From contig WHTJ01000014.1 in NCBI GenBank assembly GCA_009377795.1, positions 1 through 63,565 of the forward strand: a stretch of DNA of 63,565 nucleotides. Reading direction: 5' to 3'. Source of the stretch: Propionibacteriales bacterium. GTDB taxonomy: Bacteria > Actinomycetota > Actinomycetes > Propionibacteriales > Nocardioidaceae. Under the pieces are notes generated by a model. It ran no database searches. It was not told the origin of the DNA and was given only the letters and a program-made list of their open reading frames with translations. The stretch's first letter is position 1. Each line of letters opens with the position of its first letter. Shown here in pieces: positions 1 to 8,768 of this stretch. A program made the translations under genes and the position numbers.

Positions 1-261
1 TCATTTCAGACATCAAACGTGTCAAGCGAGCAGGGCGATGACCCGACGGCACCTCGGGTGCATCAGCAGTCCATCCAGAACCACCGACACAAGGATGGTG
101 CACCAGTGAGCCGTGCGGCCGGACATCCTCAGACCCGCGGCCCGACCGTCACGAACGTCCTACCCCGCACCAACTGGGACGTGGTCGACCCGGTGACTGG
201 GCCCTGCTCCCCACCTCCGCCATTGGGTCGGCAAACGGTGGTGGTGGATCGGGCCCGTCCC
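1..261. other. Left margin, no gene recognised
   Basis: I see no convincing gene here. The open frame on the plus strand (19-387) has no recognisable domain, its composition looks like random high-GC translation, and it runs through the palindrome at 262-322 into the 3' end of the livF gene on the other strand. The segment is probably the intergenic space downstream of the minus-strand transport operon, plus whatever lies left of the window. Confidence 0.5.
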
Positions 262-322
262 TCGCGCCGAGATTGCAGAAGTGGCCGATCTCAGATCGGC
301 CACTTCTGCAATCTCGGCGCGA
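262..322. repeat. Perfect 30-bp inverted repeat downstream of livF, possible terminator
   Basis: Two 30-base arms (262-291 and 293-322) are exact reverse complements around a single C at 292. As RNA this would form a very long stem with a tiny loop. It starts 20 bp past the stop codon of the livF-like gene, so it could end transcription of the seven-gene minus-strand operon, although no T-tract follows. Half of the arm (TCGCGCCGAGATTGCA, then CTGGCCGA) recurs at 10702-10730, beyond the other end of the same operon, so this may be a dispersed REP-like element instead. Confidence 0.75.
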
Positions 323-342
323 AACAGGATGGCCGGGTACAG

Positions 343-1047
343 CTAGAGGCCGAGCACGCTGTGCCGGACCTGAGCGTCGTTGCGTAGCTCCTGCGACGTC
401 CCGGCCATGACGATGCGTCCCTCACCGAGCAGGTACCCGCGGCTGGAGAGGGTGAGGGCGCGCTCGATGTCCTGCTCGACGAGCAGCACGCTCACGCCGT
501 CGGCCCGGATCGCCTCGATCGCGGTGAACATCTCGTCGGTCATCACCGGCGCCAGACCGAGCGACGGCTCGTCCATCAGCAGGATCCGGGGCCGCACCAT
601 CAGCGCCCGGCCGATCGCGAGCATCTGCTGCTCGCCCCCGGACAGGTTCACGGCCTGCTGGCGGGAGCGTTCGGCGAGGCGGGGAAACAGCCGCTCCACC
701 CGGGCGAGCGTCTCGCGGTGAACGCGGCGGGCGCCGCGCCGGTACGCACCCAGCAGCAGGTTGTCTCGTACCGACATCTGGGCGAAGACCCGCCTCCCCT
801 CCGGGACGATCGCCAGCCCGTGAGAGCAGACCCGCTGCGGCGCGACCGTGGTCAGGTCCGCGCCGTCCAGCATCACCCGCCCACGGATCGGGCGGAGCAG
901 CCCGGCGATCGCGGTCACCAGGGTGGACTTGCCGGCACCGTTGGGACCGATGACGCTGACGATCTCCGCATCACCCACATCGAGGTCCACCCCCCACAGC
1001 GCCTGGGCATGACCGTGGAACGCGTCCAGTTGCCGGATCTCAAGCAT
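343..1047 (-). CDS. Branched-chain amino acid-type ABC transporter ATP-binding protein (LivF-like)
   Basis: This is a 234-residue ABC ATPase of LivF size. It energises uptake of a small organic substrate together with the fused permease/ATPase and LivH-like permease encoded just upstream. Walker A (GPNGAGKST) is at residues 34-42, the signature LSGGEQ at 135-140 and Walker B (ILLMDEP) at about 155-161. The ATG at 1045-1047 overlaps the end of the fused livM-livG gene by 8 bp, so translation is probably coupled. It is the last gene of a minus-strand operon that starts at 10564. Family identity is clear; the substrate is unknown and, given the hydrolase genes in the operon, need not be an amino acid. 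Confidence 0.93.
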   Translation of the reverse strand: MLEIRQLDAFHGHAQALWGVDLDVGDAEIVSVIGPNGAGKSTLVTAIAGLLRPIRGRVMLDGADLTTVAPQRVCSHGLAIVPEGRRVFAQMSVRDNLLLGAYRRGARRVHRETLARVERLFPRLAERSRQQAVNLSGGEQQMLAIGRALMVRPRILLMDEPSLGLAPVMTDEMFTAIEAIRADGVSVLLVEQDIERALTLSSRGYLLGEGRIVMAGTSQELRNDAQVRHSVLGL

Positions 1048-3088
1048 GCTCGCCCCCCGACTCCCCGACCGGCACTTGTCGCCCGCTGTCGCCGAGGTAG
1101 ACCCGGACGACCTCCGGATCCCGCATCACGGTCCGCGGATCACCGTCGGCCAGCAGACGACCCCGGTCGAGCACCACGAGCCGGCCGGCCAGCCGGTTCA
1201 CCACCCGCAGCAGGTGCTCCACGATCACGATCGTGACGCCGTCGGCGTGGATACGTCGCACGACCTCCACCGCGTTGTCGATCTCGGCGGGGTTCAGCCC
1301 GGCCAATGCCTCGTCGAGCAGCAGCACCCGGGGGCTGGTGGCCAGCGCCCGGGACATCTCCAGGAGCTGCCGCTGGTGCAGGTTGATGTCCTGCGGACGG
1401 GCCGAGGCGAGGTCACCCAACCCGACGAACTCCAGATGCCGGGCCGCCTGCCGCCGGGCCTCGGCGAGCCCCCGCGGCTGGTGGCCGAACATCACCGCCA
1501 TCGCGACGTTGTCCCGCAGCGTCATGGACTGGAACGGCCGCGGGATCTGGTACGTACGCGTGATGCCCACGTGGCTGAACATGTGCGGGGCCAGCCGCGC
1601 CGTGTCGCGACCGGCGACCCGGATGCTCCCGCGGGTGGGCCGCATCGCCCCGGAGAGCAGGTTGACCAGCGTGGTCTTGCCGGACCCGTTGGGCCCGATC
1701 AGCCCGACCAGCTCCCCCTCCCGGATCTGCAGGTCCAGCCCGTCGAGCGCGTGCACGCCGCCGAAGTGGCGCGCCAGTTCGCGGCACTCGACCACGATCT
1801 CGTGGCCCGGCTCGACGGGCCCGGTGGTCTCAGACCGGCGGGCGACCGCGGTGGCCGGTTCGCCGGACGCGCGGTCCGCCGGCTCGGGACTCGGCTCCAG
1901 GCTCGGCTCCGGGCTCGGCTCCGGGCTCGGCTCGGCGCTCGGCTCGGCGCTCGGCTCGGGTTCGGCGGGCGGGGACGCGGCGGGGGTGGCGGCGGCGGTA
2001 CGCAGCCGCGGCGGCACCAAGACGGTCGGCCAGAACGCGACCGCGGCGGTGACCAGCATGGCCAGGGCGACCTGGTCGAGCAGCCCACCGGGCGCGACCA
2101 GCAGGAGGACGACCAGGCTGCCCGTCCAGGCGAGCGCGGTCGCCCGCGGGCGGGCGCGCAGCCGGGACCACAGCCCGTCCGGCGCGAAGATCACCATCGC
2201 CGCCAGCAGGCCGCCGAAGACGATCAGCCGCCAGCTCTCGAACGCACCGCCGGCCAGCCGGTCCTGCAGCAGCACGATCACCGCGGCGCCGATCACCGGG
2301 CCGAGCCAGTGGGTGCGTCCACCCAGGACGCTCATCAAGATCACGAACAGCGGGATGGTGAGGCCGAACACGACCTCGGCCTGGATGAACCCGAACTGCA
2401 GGGCCCAGGCGCTGCCCGCGATCCCGCCGATCGCCCCGGTGGCCGCGATGGCGAGCATCTTCCAGCGGAACGTCGGCACACCCAGGCCCTCGGCGACGTC
2501 CTCGTTGTCGCGGATCGCGGCGAGCGCCCACCCGAAGCGGGAATGGTGGATCGCGTACGCCCCGGCCACGGCGGCCATCGCGATCACCAGCGTGACGAGG
2601 TAGAGGAACTCCTGGAAGACCAGCGGCTCGGGTACCTCCGGCACGGGCACCAGCACCCCCTGGCCGCCGTCGATCGCGCTGCTGAGCCGCGCGACCGCCG
2701 CCAGGATGAACGGCACCGCGAGAGTCAGCAGCGCGAACGTCGCGCCCCGGAACGAGCCGAGCCGGAACGCCACCGCACCGATGCCCAGGGCAAGCAGTGT
2801 GGACAGCACCGCGGCGGCGGGCAGCGTGAGGTAGAAGCTCCACCCGTGCTGGGACGTCAGCACCGCCGTGGTGTAGACGCCCACACCCACGAAGGCGCCC
2901 TGGCCGAAGCTGAAGTAGCCGGTGTAGCCGGACAGGATGTTCCAGCTGGTGGCCTGCGCGGTCCAGAAGAACAGCGTGCTCATCAGGCTGATGTAGAACA
3001 GCGACACCCCGAGTGGCTCGCGGAACACCGCCAGCCCGGCGAGCCCGACCAGCACCAGCAAGAACCCCAGGAGGCCGCGGCGCATCAT
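1040..3088 (-). CDS. LivM-LivG fusion: ABC permease plus ATPase in one chain
   Basis: The 682-residue protein joins a LivM-type inner-membrane permease (about 1-310) to a LivG-type ATPase (about 430-682, Walker A GPNGSGKT near 465-472). Between them are two extra hydrophobic segments (about 322-357) and a low-complexity linker at about 369-405 built from repeated EPS/PEPS units. The ATPase signature is a loose NLHQRQ rather than LSGGQ, and Walker B reads LLLDEALAG. A longer open frame runs further upstream, but that part is the shadow of livH. The start chosen is the first of two ATGs (3086-3088), which overlaps the livH stop by 4 bp. LivM and LivG are usually separate genes. A second, independent fusion lies at 24121-25980. 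Confidence 0.9.
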   Translation of the reverse strand: MMRRGLLGFLLVLVGLAGLAVFREPLGVSLFYISLMSTLFFWTAQATSWNILSGYTGYFSFGQGAFVGVGVYTTAVLTSQHGWSFYLTLPAAAVLSTLLALGIGAVAFRLGSFRGATFALLTLAVPFILAAVARLSSAIDGGQGVLVPVPEVPEPLVFQEFLYLVTLVIAMAAVAGAYAIHHSRFGWALAAIRDNEDVAEGLGVPTFRWKMLAIAATGAIGGIAGSAWALQFGFIQAEVVFGLTIPLFVILMSVLGGRTHWLGPVIGAAVIVLLQDRLAGGAFESWRLIVFGGLLAAMVIFAPDGLWSRLRARPRATALAWTGSLVVLLLVAPGGLLDQVALAMLVTAAVAFWPTVLVPPRLRTAAATPAASPPAEPEPSAEPSAEPSPEPSPEPSLEPSPEPADRASGEPATAVARRSETTGPVEPGHEIVVECRELARHFGGVHALDGLDLQIREGELVGLIGPNGSGKTTLVNLLSGAMRPTRGSIRVAGRDTARLAPHMFSHVGITRTYQIPRPFQSMTLRDNVAMAVMFGHQPRGLAEARRQAARHLEFVGLGDLASARPQDINLHQRQLLEMSRALATSPRVLLLDEALAGLNPAEIDNAVEVVRRIHADGVTIVIVEHLLRVVNRLAGRLVVLDRGRLLADGDPRTVMRDPEVVRVYLGDSGRQVPVGESGGEHA

Positions 3089-3993
3089 CGGGCCACCCTC
3101 GGCAGCCGCCCCCGGCCGGGCAGGGTCACGCCCCATGCCCCCGCGAACAACCCGTACGGCCGCAGCAGCAGCGCCAGGACGATCGCCACGAACACCACCA
3201 GCAAGGACGCGGTCGTCTCCCAGAGCAGCGACGTCACGCTGGCGAGGGCGCCCACCAGCATGCCCGCCACGAGCGTGCCGAGCACCTGGCCGATACCACC
3301 CAGGATCACGACCGCGAACACGATCCCGATCCACTCGAACGGGGCGTCCGGCACGAGCCGGAAGCTCAGCGCCCACAGCATGCCGGCGATCGCCGCGGTG
3401 GCACCGGACGCGCCCGCCAGCAGCATGCCGAGCCGGCCGTGGTCGATGCCGCATGCCGCGGCCATGTCCCGGTCCTCGGCGAACGCGCGCAGCGCGCGGC
3501 CGGTGAAGGTGGTCCGCAGCAGCACCCAGGCGCCGACGATGACCGCCACGCCGAGACCGAACGCGATCAGCCGGGGCATCGGGAGCACCAACGGTCCCAG
3601 GAACCACGACTGCGTGCCGTACGGGTTGACCTGCGGCCCCAGCGCCCGGAAGTCGGCGCTCCACACGTTGTGCACCACCTGGATGGTGATGATCATGACG
3701 CCGAAGCTCACCAGCAGCGAGGTGAACTCGGCCAGCCCGGCCCGCTCGTACACCCAGTGCAGGCCGACGCCCAGCAGGAACAGCAGCGGAGCCGTCACGA
3801 GGATGCTGAGGATCGGGTCGACACCCCACCACCTGCCCAGCTGGAACGTGAAATAGGCACCGAGCAGGATCATCCCGAAGTGCGCCAGGTTGATGATCCG
3901 CAGCATCCCCCACGACACGGACAGCCCCACCGCCATCATCGCGTACATGCCACCGAGCATCGCCCCCGTCACCAGCGCCTGCACGATGCTCAT
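3085..3993 (-). CDS. Branched-chain amino acid-type ABC permease (LivH-like)
   Basis: The 302-residue, very hydrophobic protein has the usual LivH opening (a first helix followed by GMYAMMAVGLS and a helix ending INLAHF) and about eight predicted membrane segments. It forms the second transmembrane half of the importer with the LivM part of the downstream fusion. The stop overlaps the next start (ATGA), and the solute-binding lipoprotein gene lies 44 bp upstream. Glycines and the short cytoplasmic EDRDMAAACG loop resemble the coupling loop of this family. The substrate is not predictable. Confidence 0.9.
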   Translation of the reverse strand: MSIVQALVTGAMLGGMYAMMAVGLSVSWGMLRIINLAHFGMILLGAYFTFQLGRWWGVDPILSILVTAPLLFLLGVGLHWVYERAGLAEFTSLLVSFGVMIITIQVVHNVWSADFRALGPQVNPYGTQSWFLGPLVLPMPRLIAFGLGVAVIVGAWVLLRTTFTGRALRAFAEDRDMAAACGIDHGRLGMLLAGASGATAAIAGMLWALSFRLVPDAPFEWIGIVFAVVILGGIGQVLGTLVAGMLVGALASVTSLLWETTASLLVVFVAIVLALLLRPYGLFAGAWGVTLPGRGRLPRVAR

Positions 3994-4037
3994 CTACGCG
4001 ACCTCATCCGTCGGGGGCGGGACTGTCCACGTGCGGG

Positions 4038-5324
4038 TCAGTTACGGGGCGGCGCCACCTCGGCCGCCGCCCGGTCCTCCGGCCAGACCATGACCCATTC
4101 TCCGTCCTGGATCTGCTTGAGACCCACATTGGTCTCCCAGAAGTTGTTCGACTCCGAGTCGAACTCCAGGTGGCCGTTGAACGTGGTGTCCACGCCGTTC
4201 TCGGCCAGGTAGTTGCACACCTCCTCCTGGTCGACCGTGCCGGCGCCCTCTACGGCACCGGTCAGGATCTCCCAGGTGTTCCACGAGGCGGCCGCCTGCG
4301 TCTCGAACGCGGTGTACGGCAGGCCCTCGGCCTCGGCACGCTGCCGGTACTCCTGGACGATGCCGCTCACCTCCTCGCCGTACTGATCGATCAGCGCCTT
4401 GTTCGGCTCGAACAGCGACACCGACAGGGTGCCTTCGGCGGGCGGGCCCATCTCGAGTAGCGGCCCCGGCGCGGGGAACAGCGAGAAGAGCATCGGTGGC
4501 TGGTAGTTCAGCTGCGCCATGGCCTCGATGATGCCGACCGGGTCCACGGCGACACCGTTGTTGATCACGACGTCCGCGTCGGCGTCGCGCAGCTGGGTGG
4601 CGATCGAGCCCCAGTCCTGGTTGCCGGGCGGGTACGCCAGCTCGGCGACCACCTCAAGGCCGTAGTCCGGGGCGATGCCGAGCATCCCCCCGCCGCCGCC
4701 CTGCTCGGCGAACCCCTCGGTCATCGGCAGGGTCGAGCCGCTCTCGTTGGTGACCAGCGCGATGGTCTCCGGCGGGTCCGGCAATGTCGAGAGCATCTCG
4801 AACAGCAGCTCCGAGGTGAACACATCCGGCTCGGGGTCCATGGACCAGCCCGGGAACTGGCACTCGTAGCCCAGCAGGGGCGCGTGGATCGCCGTGTGGT
4901 GCGGGATCGCGTAGCCGGCACGCTCGGCGACCGCGACCGCGGGGATGATGTTCGGTGTGGCATACGGGCCGAGGATCAGATCCACCTGCTCCTGGTTGAT
5001 CAACCGCTCGTACAGCGGGGTGACCTGGGCGGAGTCGGACTCGTCGTCCAGCACCTGCCATTCCACCTGGCGGCCGAGCAGCCCGCCGTTCTCGTTGAGC
5101 TGCTCGACGAACTGCTCGCCGACGATCCGGTGGATTATCGCGGTCGGGCCGAAGTCACCGGTGAGGGACAACGTCGACCCCACGACGATCGGCTCTTCGC
5201 TCTGCTCGCCGTCGCCGTCGCCGGCGCCCGGGTCGGCGCCGGTTTCGTCGTCCCCACCGCAGGCGGCGAGGACCAGCGCCGTCGCCGCCAGGACCGTGCT
5301 GATGGTGTGTGCACGCCGTCTCAT
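4038..5324 (-). CDS. ABC transporter substrate-binding lipoprotein (LivK/Peripla_BP_6-like)
   Basis: The 428-residue precursor carries a lipoprotein signal: MRRR, a hydrophobic stretch, then LVLAAC with the acylated Cys at about residue 22, followed by a Gly/Asp-rich spacer. The mature part opens with PIVVGSTLSLTGDFGP and contains NENGGLLGRQVE, both typical of receptor-type binding proteins of the Liv class. It should capture the ligand outside the membrane and deliver it to the downstream permeases. The longest open frame starts at 5525, but the signal peptide fixes the start at the ATG 5322-5324. It is the fourth gene of the operon, 34 bp after the amidohydrolase at 5359, so hydrolase products are natural candidate ligands (inference). 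Confidence 0.92.
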   Translation of the reverse strand: MRRRAHTISTVLAATALVLAACGGDDETGADPGAGDGDGEQSEEPIVVGSTLSLTGDFGPTAIIHRIVGEQFVEQLNENGGLLGRQVEWQVLDDESDSAQVTPLYERLINQEQVDLILGPYATPNIIPAVAVAERAGYAIPHHTAIHAPLLGYECQFPGWSMDPEPDVFTSELLFEMLSTLPDPPETIALVTNESGSTLPMTEGFAEQGGGGGMLGIAPDYGLEVVAELAYPPGNQDWGSIATQLRDADADVVINNGVAVDPVGIIEAMAQLNYQPPMLFSLFPAPGPLLEMGPPAEGTLSVSLFEPNKALIDQYGEEVSGIVQEYRQRAEAEGLPYTAFETQAAASWNTWEILTGAVEGAGTVDQEEVCNYLAENGVDTTFNGHLEFDSESNNFWETNVGLKQIQDGEWVMVWPEDRAAAEVAPPRN

Positions 5325-5358
5325 GTCTCGCCTCTTCGTGGTCAGCCCCGAGGGGGTT

Positions 5359-7080
5359 TCATGTCTTGATCTCGCCACTGTCATGTACGACCTCACCGTC
5401 CACGACGGTGAGCACCGAGCCGACCCGCCGGATGTCGTCCTCCGGGACCGTGAAGTAGTCGCGGTCCAGCACGACCAGGTCGGCGAGCTTCCCGGGCTCG
5501 ATCGAGCCGAGCTCGTCGTCGGCACGCAGGAACCAGGCGTTCTCCCGGGTGAACGCGCGAAGCGCCTCCTCGCGGGTGATCTGCTGGCCGTCGTTGATCA
5601 GCTCGCCGAACGCGTTGACGCCGGTCACCGCGTAGTGCATGTGCGGCCACGGCATCAGCGTCGAGATGTGCGCGCCGTCGCCCTCGATGCCCGCCTTGAT
5701 CCCGTGGTCCACGATCGTCCGGAACGGTGCGCCGTTGCTCTGCGCGGTCCCGACCACCCAGGTGAACGCACGCATGACCACGCCGGCGCCCAGCGCGTGG
5801 AGACGATCGAGCAGATCCTCGGTGACGTCGGGAACGTGGTGGACGATGTACCGGTCGCCGGTGATGCCGAACTCGGCGTCGACCGCCTCCCACGCCTCGA
5901 CGACCCGGGTGAGCTCGTCCAGGTTGCCGACTGCGTTCTCGTTTCGCCATCCGGCCTCGGCGACCACCCGCTGCGCCTCGAACCACACGTCGCCGGCGGA
6001 GATCGGCGCGGCCCACTCGCCGATCGCGCCGGTACGCATCATGTCGTCGCCGAAGAACTGGAACTGGTTCTTCAGTCGTTCCCGCAGCTCCGGGAGCTCC
6101 GGGTCGCTCTGGTTGTGCAGGAAGTTGAACTCCATCCGAATGCTCGTCTCGCCGTTGCGGTGCAGGTGCAGCAGCGGGTCGTACATCCGGTAGTGGTCAA
6201 GGTTGGACAGCACCTGGCTGGGGTGCAGCGGTCCGGGCGTCGGGAACAGCACCTTGTCGCTGTGTGCGGTGAGGCCGACGCTCGCCGAGTAGGCCATCAT
6301 GTCCCGGCTGCTGCGCAGCTTGTCGTCGAACGTCTGCAGCGTCCGCAGGACGAACAGGGCGGTGGTCGCCGGCGTCGCCACGCCGAACCCGCCGGAGGCG
6401 ATGGACCCGTCGTCGGCCACGTTGATCTTCACGGCGTCCGGGTGCGGTGGCGGCCCCGCGTCGACCTCGTCGAAGAACGCCTTGCCGAGGCTGTTCGTCG
6501 CGGCCGGCCCCGTGAACCGCTCGTAGAGCAGCACCGGCCGGTCGGGCACCGCGTCGTCGAGCTCGTCAAGGGTCGGCCGCCGGTGCTCGGCCCACTGGTT
6601 CGGGTGCCAGCCGCCGAGCGCGGTGATCCACTGACCGTCCGGCACGTCCGGCCGCCGCGCGGCCAGCGACTCCTGGACGTCCGCGATCGAGGTCGCGCGC
6701 TCGACCTCCGCGACGTGGTACCCGGGCCGGTTCGCCAGGCTCACCGAGTGGACGTGGCTCTCGATGATGCCGGGGACGACGGTACGTCCGCGCAGGTCGA
6801 TCACCCGACCGCCGGGGTCGCCCACGCCGTCGCCGACCGCGACGAACCGGCCGCCTCGGATCGACACCGCGCGGGCGACCGTGTTGTCCGCGTCCATCGT
6901 GTGGATCCTGCCGTTGACCAGGGCCAGCGCATCGTCGCCGGCGCGACCGGGCGGACCGGCACGCGAGCCCCGCGGACCGGTGGCGGCCGCGGGCGCTGCG
7001 CCGACACCCCCCAACGTCGCGGCCACTCCGGCCGCCGCGCCCGTCCTCAGGACGTCCCGCCGGGAGACTCGACCACTCAT
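5359..7080 (-). CDS. Tat-exported amidohydrolase (Amidohydro_3 type), copy 1
   Basis: This 573-residue protein is a metal-dependent hydrolase of the amidohydrolase superfamily. It begins with a twin-arginine signal (SRRDVLRTG, then an Ala/Gly-rich hydrophobic stretch ending AAPAAA), so the folded enzyme should be exported. The family opening VNGRIHTMD precedes the metal motif HVH at residues 109-111. The C-terminal hallmark IEPGKLADLVVLD is present. The closest relatives in the window are the two genes directly upstream. The start at 7080 overlaps the previous stop by 4 bp. The reaction may be cleavage of an amide, carbamate or cyclic ureide-type bond; the substrate is not known. Confidence 0.9.
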   Translation of the reverse strand: MSGRVSRRDVLRTGAAAGVAATLGGVGAAPAAATGPRGSRAGPPGRAGDDALALVNGRIHTMDADNTVARAVSIRGGRFVAVGDGVGDPGGRVIDLRGRTVVPGIIESHVHSVSLANRPGYHVAEVERATSIADVQESLAARRPDVPDGQWITALGGWHPNQWAEHRRPTLDELDDAVPDRPVLLYERFTGPAATNSLGKAFFDEVDAGPPPHPDAVKINVADDGSIASGGFGVATPATTALFVLRTLQTFDDKLRSSRDMMAYSASVGLTAHSDKVLFPTPGPLHPSQVLSNLDHYRMYDPLLHLHRNGETSIRMEFNFLHNQSDPELPELRERLKNQFQFFGDDMMRTGAIGEWAAPISAGDVWFEAQRVVAEAGWRNENAVGNLDELTRVVEAWEAVDAEFGITGDRYIVHHVPDVTEDLLDRLHALGAGVVMRAFTWVVGTAQSNGAPFRTIVDHGIKAGIEGDGAHISTLMPWPHMHYAVTGVNAFGELINDGQQITREEALRAFTRENAWFLRADDELGSIEPGKLADLVVLDRDYFTVPEDDIRRVGSVLTVVDGEVVHDSGEIKT

Positions 7081-8768
7081 CGGCCGGCCTCCCCGGTCTC
7101 GTGCACGATCCGCCCGCCGGCGACCGTCAGCACCGACCGGATCCGGCGGAGCCGCTCGTCCGGCACGGTGAAGTAGTCCTCGTTCAACACGACGAGGTCG
7201 GCCAGCTTGCCCGGCTCGATCGTGCCCAGGCTGTCCTCCTCGCGGAGGAACCAGCCGTTGTCCCGGGTGTACAGGCGCAGGACCTCCTCCCGGGAGATCT
7301 GCTGGCCGTCGTTGATCAGCACACCGCGTGCGTTGAGCCCGGTCGTGGCGTAGTACATGTGGATCCACGGGTTCATCGGGGCGATCTGCATGCCGTCGGA
7401 GCTCATCCCGGCGTTGATCCCGCTGTCCACGATCATCCGGAACGGCGGTCCGTTGCTCGAGGGTGAGCCGGCGAGGTACCGCCAGCCGGTGAGCGACAAC
7501 CCGCCACCCAGGGCCTGGTGCCGGCTCACGTACTCCTCGGTGATGAACGGCACGTGCGCGACCACCCAGCGCAGGTCGGTGATCGGGAACTCCTTGTTGA
7601 CCGCCTCGAACGCCTCGATCTCGTTCACGAAATCGGTCGTGCTCAGTGAATGCACCTCGGCCCGCCAGCCGGCCTCCGCCACGCGCCGCGCCGCGGCCAG
7701 GAACGGGCTGCTCGGTCCGGTGCCCTGGGCGATGAACTCTCCGATACCGCCGGTGCGCACGAAGTCGTCGCCGAAGAACTGGAACGCGTTCCGCAGCCGC
7801 TCGACCAGCTCCGGGGTGGCCGGGTCGGACTCCATGTGCAGGAAGTTGATCCGCAGCCTGGCGAGCAGCTCGCCGTCCTCGTGCACGCTGAGGAACGGCA
7901 GGTGCATGGCGAAGTTGTCCTCGTGGGCCGCACCGTCGGACGCCGTGCCCGTCGTCTGGAAGGCACCCTGGTCCAGGTGCGTGGTCACGCCGAGACCGAG
8001 CCCGTAGTTCAGCGCGTCGACCGCGCCACGCTTGCGGGCCTCGAAGTCCAGGAGCGTCTGGCGCAGCGCGAACGTCGCCTGTCCGGTCGGGCTGGTCCCG
8101 AACCCTCCGGCGATCGAGCCGTCGTCGCCGACCGGTGTCCCCCGCCCTTCGAAGAACGCCTTACCGCGGCTGTTGGTCGTCGACGGTCCGCTGAACGACT
8201 GCGAGATGTACGCGGGGTTGTCCGGAACCGCCTCGTCGAGCTCGGCCAGCGTCGGGAAGCGGGGCGTCTCGCCGGGCGGCACGAGGTGGTTGATGTGGAA
8301 GCCGCCGATCGTCGTGATCCACCCACCGTCCGGGATGCCGGACCCACGCGCCGCGTAGATCTCCTGGACATCGGAGATCGAGGCGGCGTTCTCCAGCGGC
8401 GTGTGGAACCCCGGCCGGTTGCCCATCAGGACGATGTGGTTGTGGTTGTCGATGATCCCCGGGACCACTGTGCGGCCACGCAGGTTGATGGTCCGCGTAC
8501 CCGGTCCCGGGTTGCCCACGTCGTTGCCGACGGTGACGAACCGGCCGTCGCGGATCGACACCGCGCGGGCGACCGTGTTGTCCGCGTCCATCGTGTGGAT
8601 CCTGCCGTTGACCAGGGCGAGCGGCCCGTCGTCGGGACCTCCGGGAGAACCTCCTCCCGAAGGTCCGAACGCCGCCGCCCGACCCGCACCGGCACCACCG
8701 ACCGCGGCAACGACCCCCGCCGCCGCGCCGGTCTTGAGTACGTTCCGTCTGGAGATGCGCCCGTTCAT
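7077..8768 (-). CDS. Tat-exported amidohydrolase (Amidohydro_3 type), copy 2
   Basis: The 563-residue middle member of a tandem triplet has Tat motif SRRNVLKTG and metal motif HNH in the stretch GIIDNHNH. The C-terminal hallmark is IEPGKLADLVVLN. It resembles copy 1 over its whole length and shares with it a 68-bp DNA tract without a single mismatch (8551-8618 versus 6857-6924), evidence of recent duplication or gene conversion. Elsewhere the copies have diverged, for example FSGP versus FTGP in the central region and SHNH-type versus SHVH-type metal sites, so substrate ranges may differ. Both ends overlap neighbours by 4 bp. Confidence 0.9.
   Translation of the reverse strand: MNGRISRRNVLKTGAAAGVVAAVGGAGAGRAAAFGPSGGGSPGGPDDGPLALVNGRIHTMDADNTVARAVSIRDGRFVTVGNDVGNPGPGTRTINLRGRTVVPGIIDNHNHIVLMGNRPGFHTPLENAASISDVQEIYAARGSGIPDGGWITTIGGFHINHLVPPGETPRFPTLAELDEAVPDNPAYISQSFSGPSTTNSRGKAFFEGRGTPVGDDGSIAGGFGTSPTGQATFALRQTLLDFEARKRGAVDALNYGLGLGVTTHLDQGAFQTTGTASDGAAHEDNFAMHLPFLSVHEDGELLARLRINFLHMESDPATPELVERLRNAFQFFGDDFVRTGGIGEFIAQGTGPSSPFLAAARRVAEAGWRAEVHSLSTTDFVNEIEAFEAVNKEFPITDLRWVVAHVPFITEEYVSRHQALGGGLSLTGWRYLAGSPSSNGPPFRMIVDSGINAGMSSDGMQIAPMNPWIHMYYATTGLNARGVLINDGQQISREEVLRLYTRDNGWFLREEDSLGTIEPGKLADLVVLNEDYFTVPDERLRRIRSVLTVAGGRIVHETGEAGR

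Noticed and set aside
1046-3856. 936-residue open frame on the plus strand, antisense to the importer genes
   Set aside because: It is a shadow frame caused by GC-rich third positions: low-complexity Arg/Gly/Pro/Asp composition, no domain. The minus-strand genes have clear ABC motifs.
4945-7176. 743-residue open frame on the plus strand
   Set aside because: Antisense to the lipoprotein and amidohydrolase genes and without any recognisable motif.
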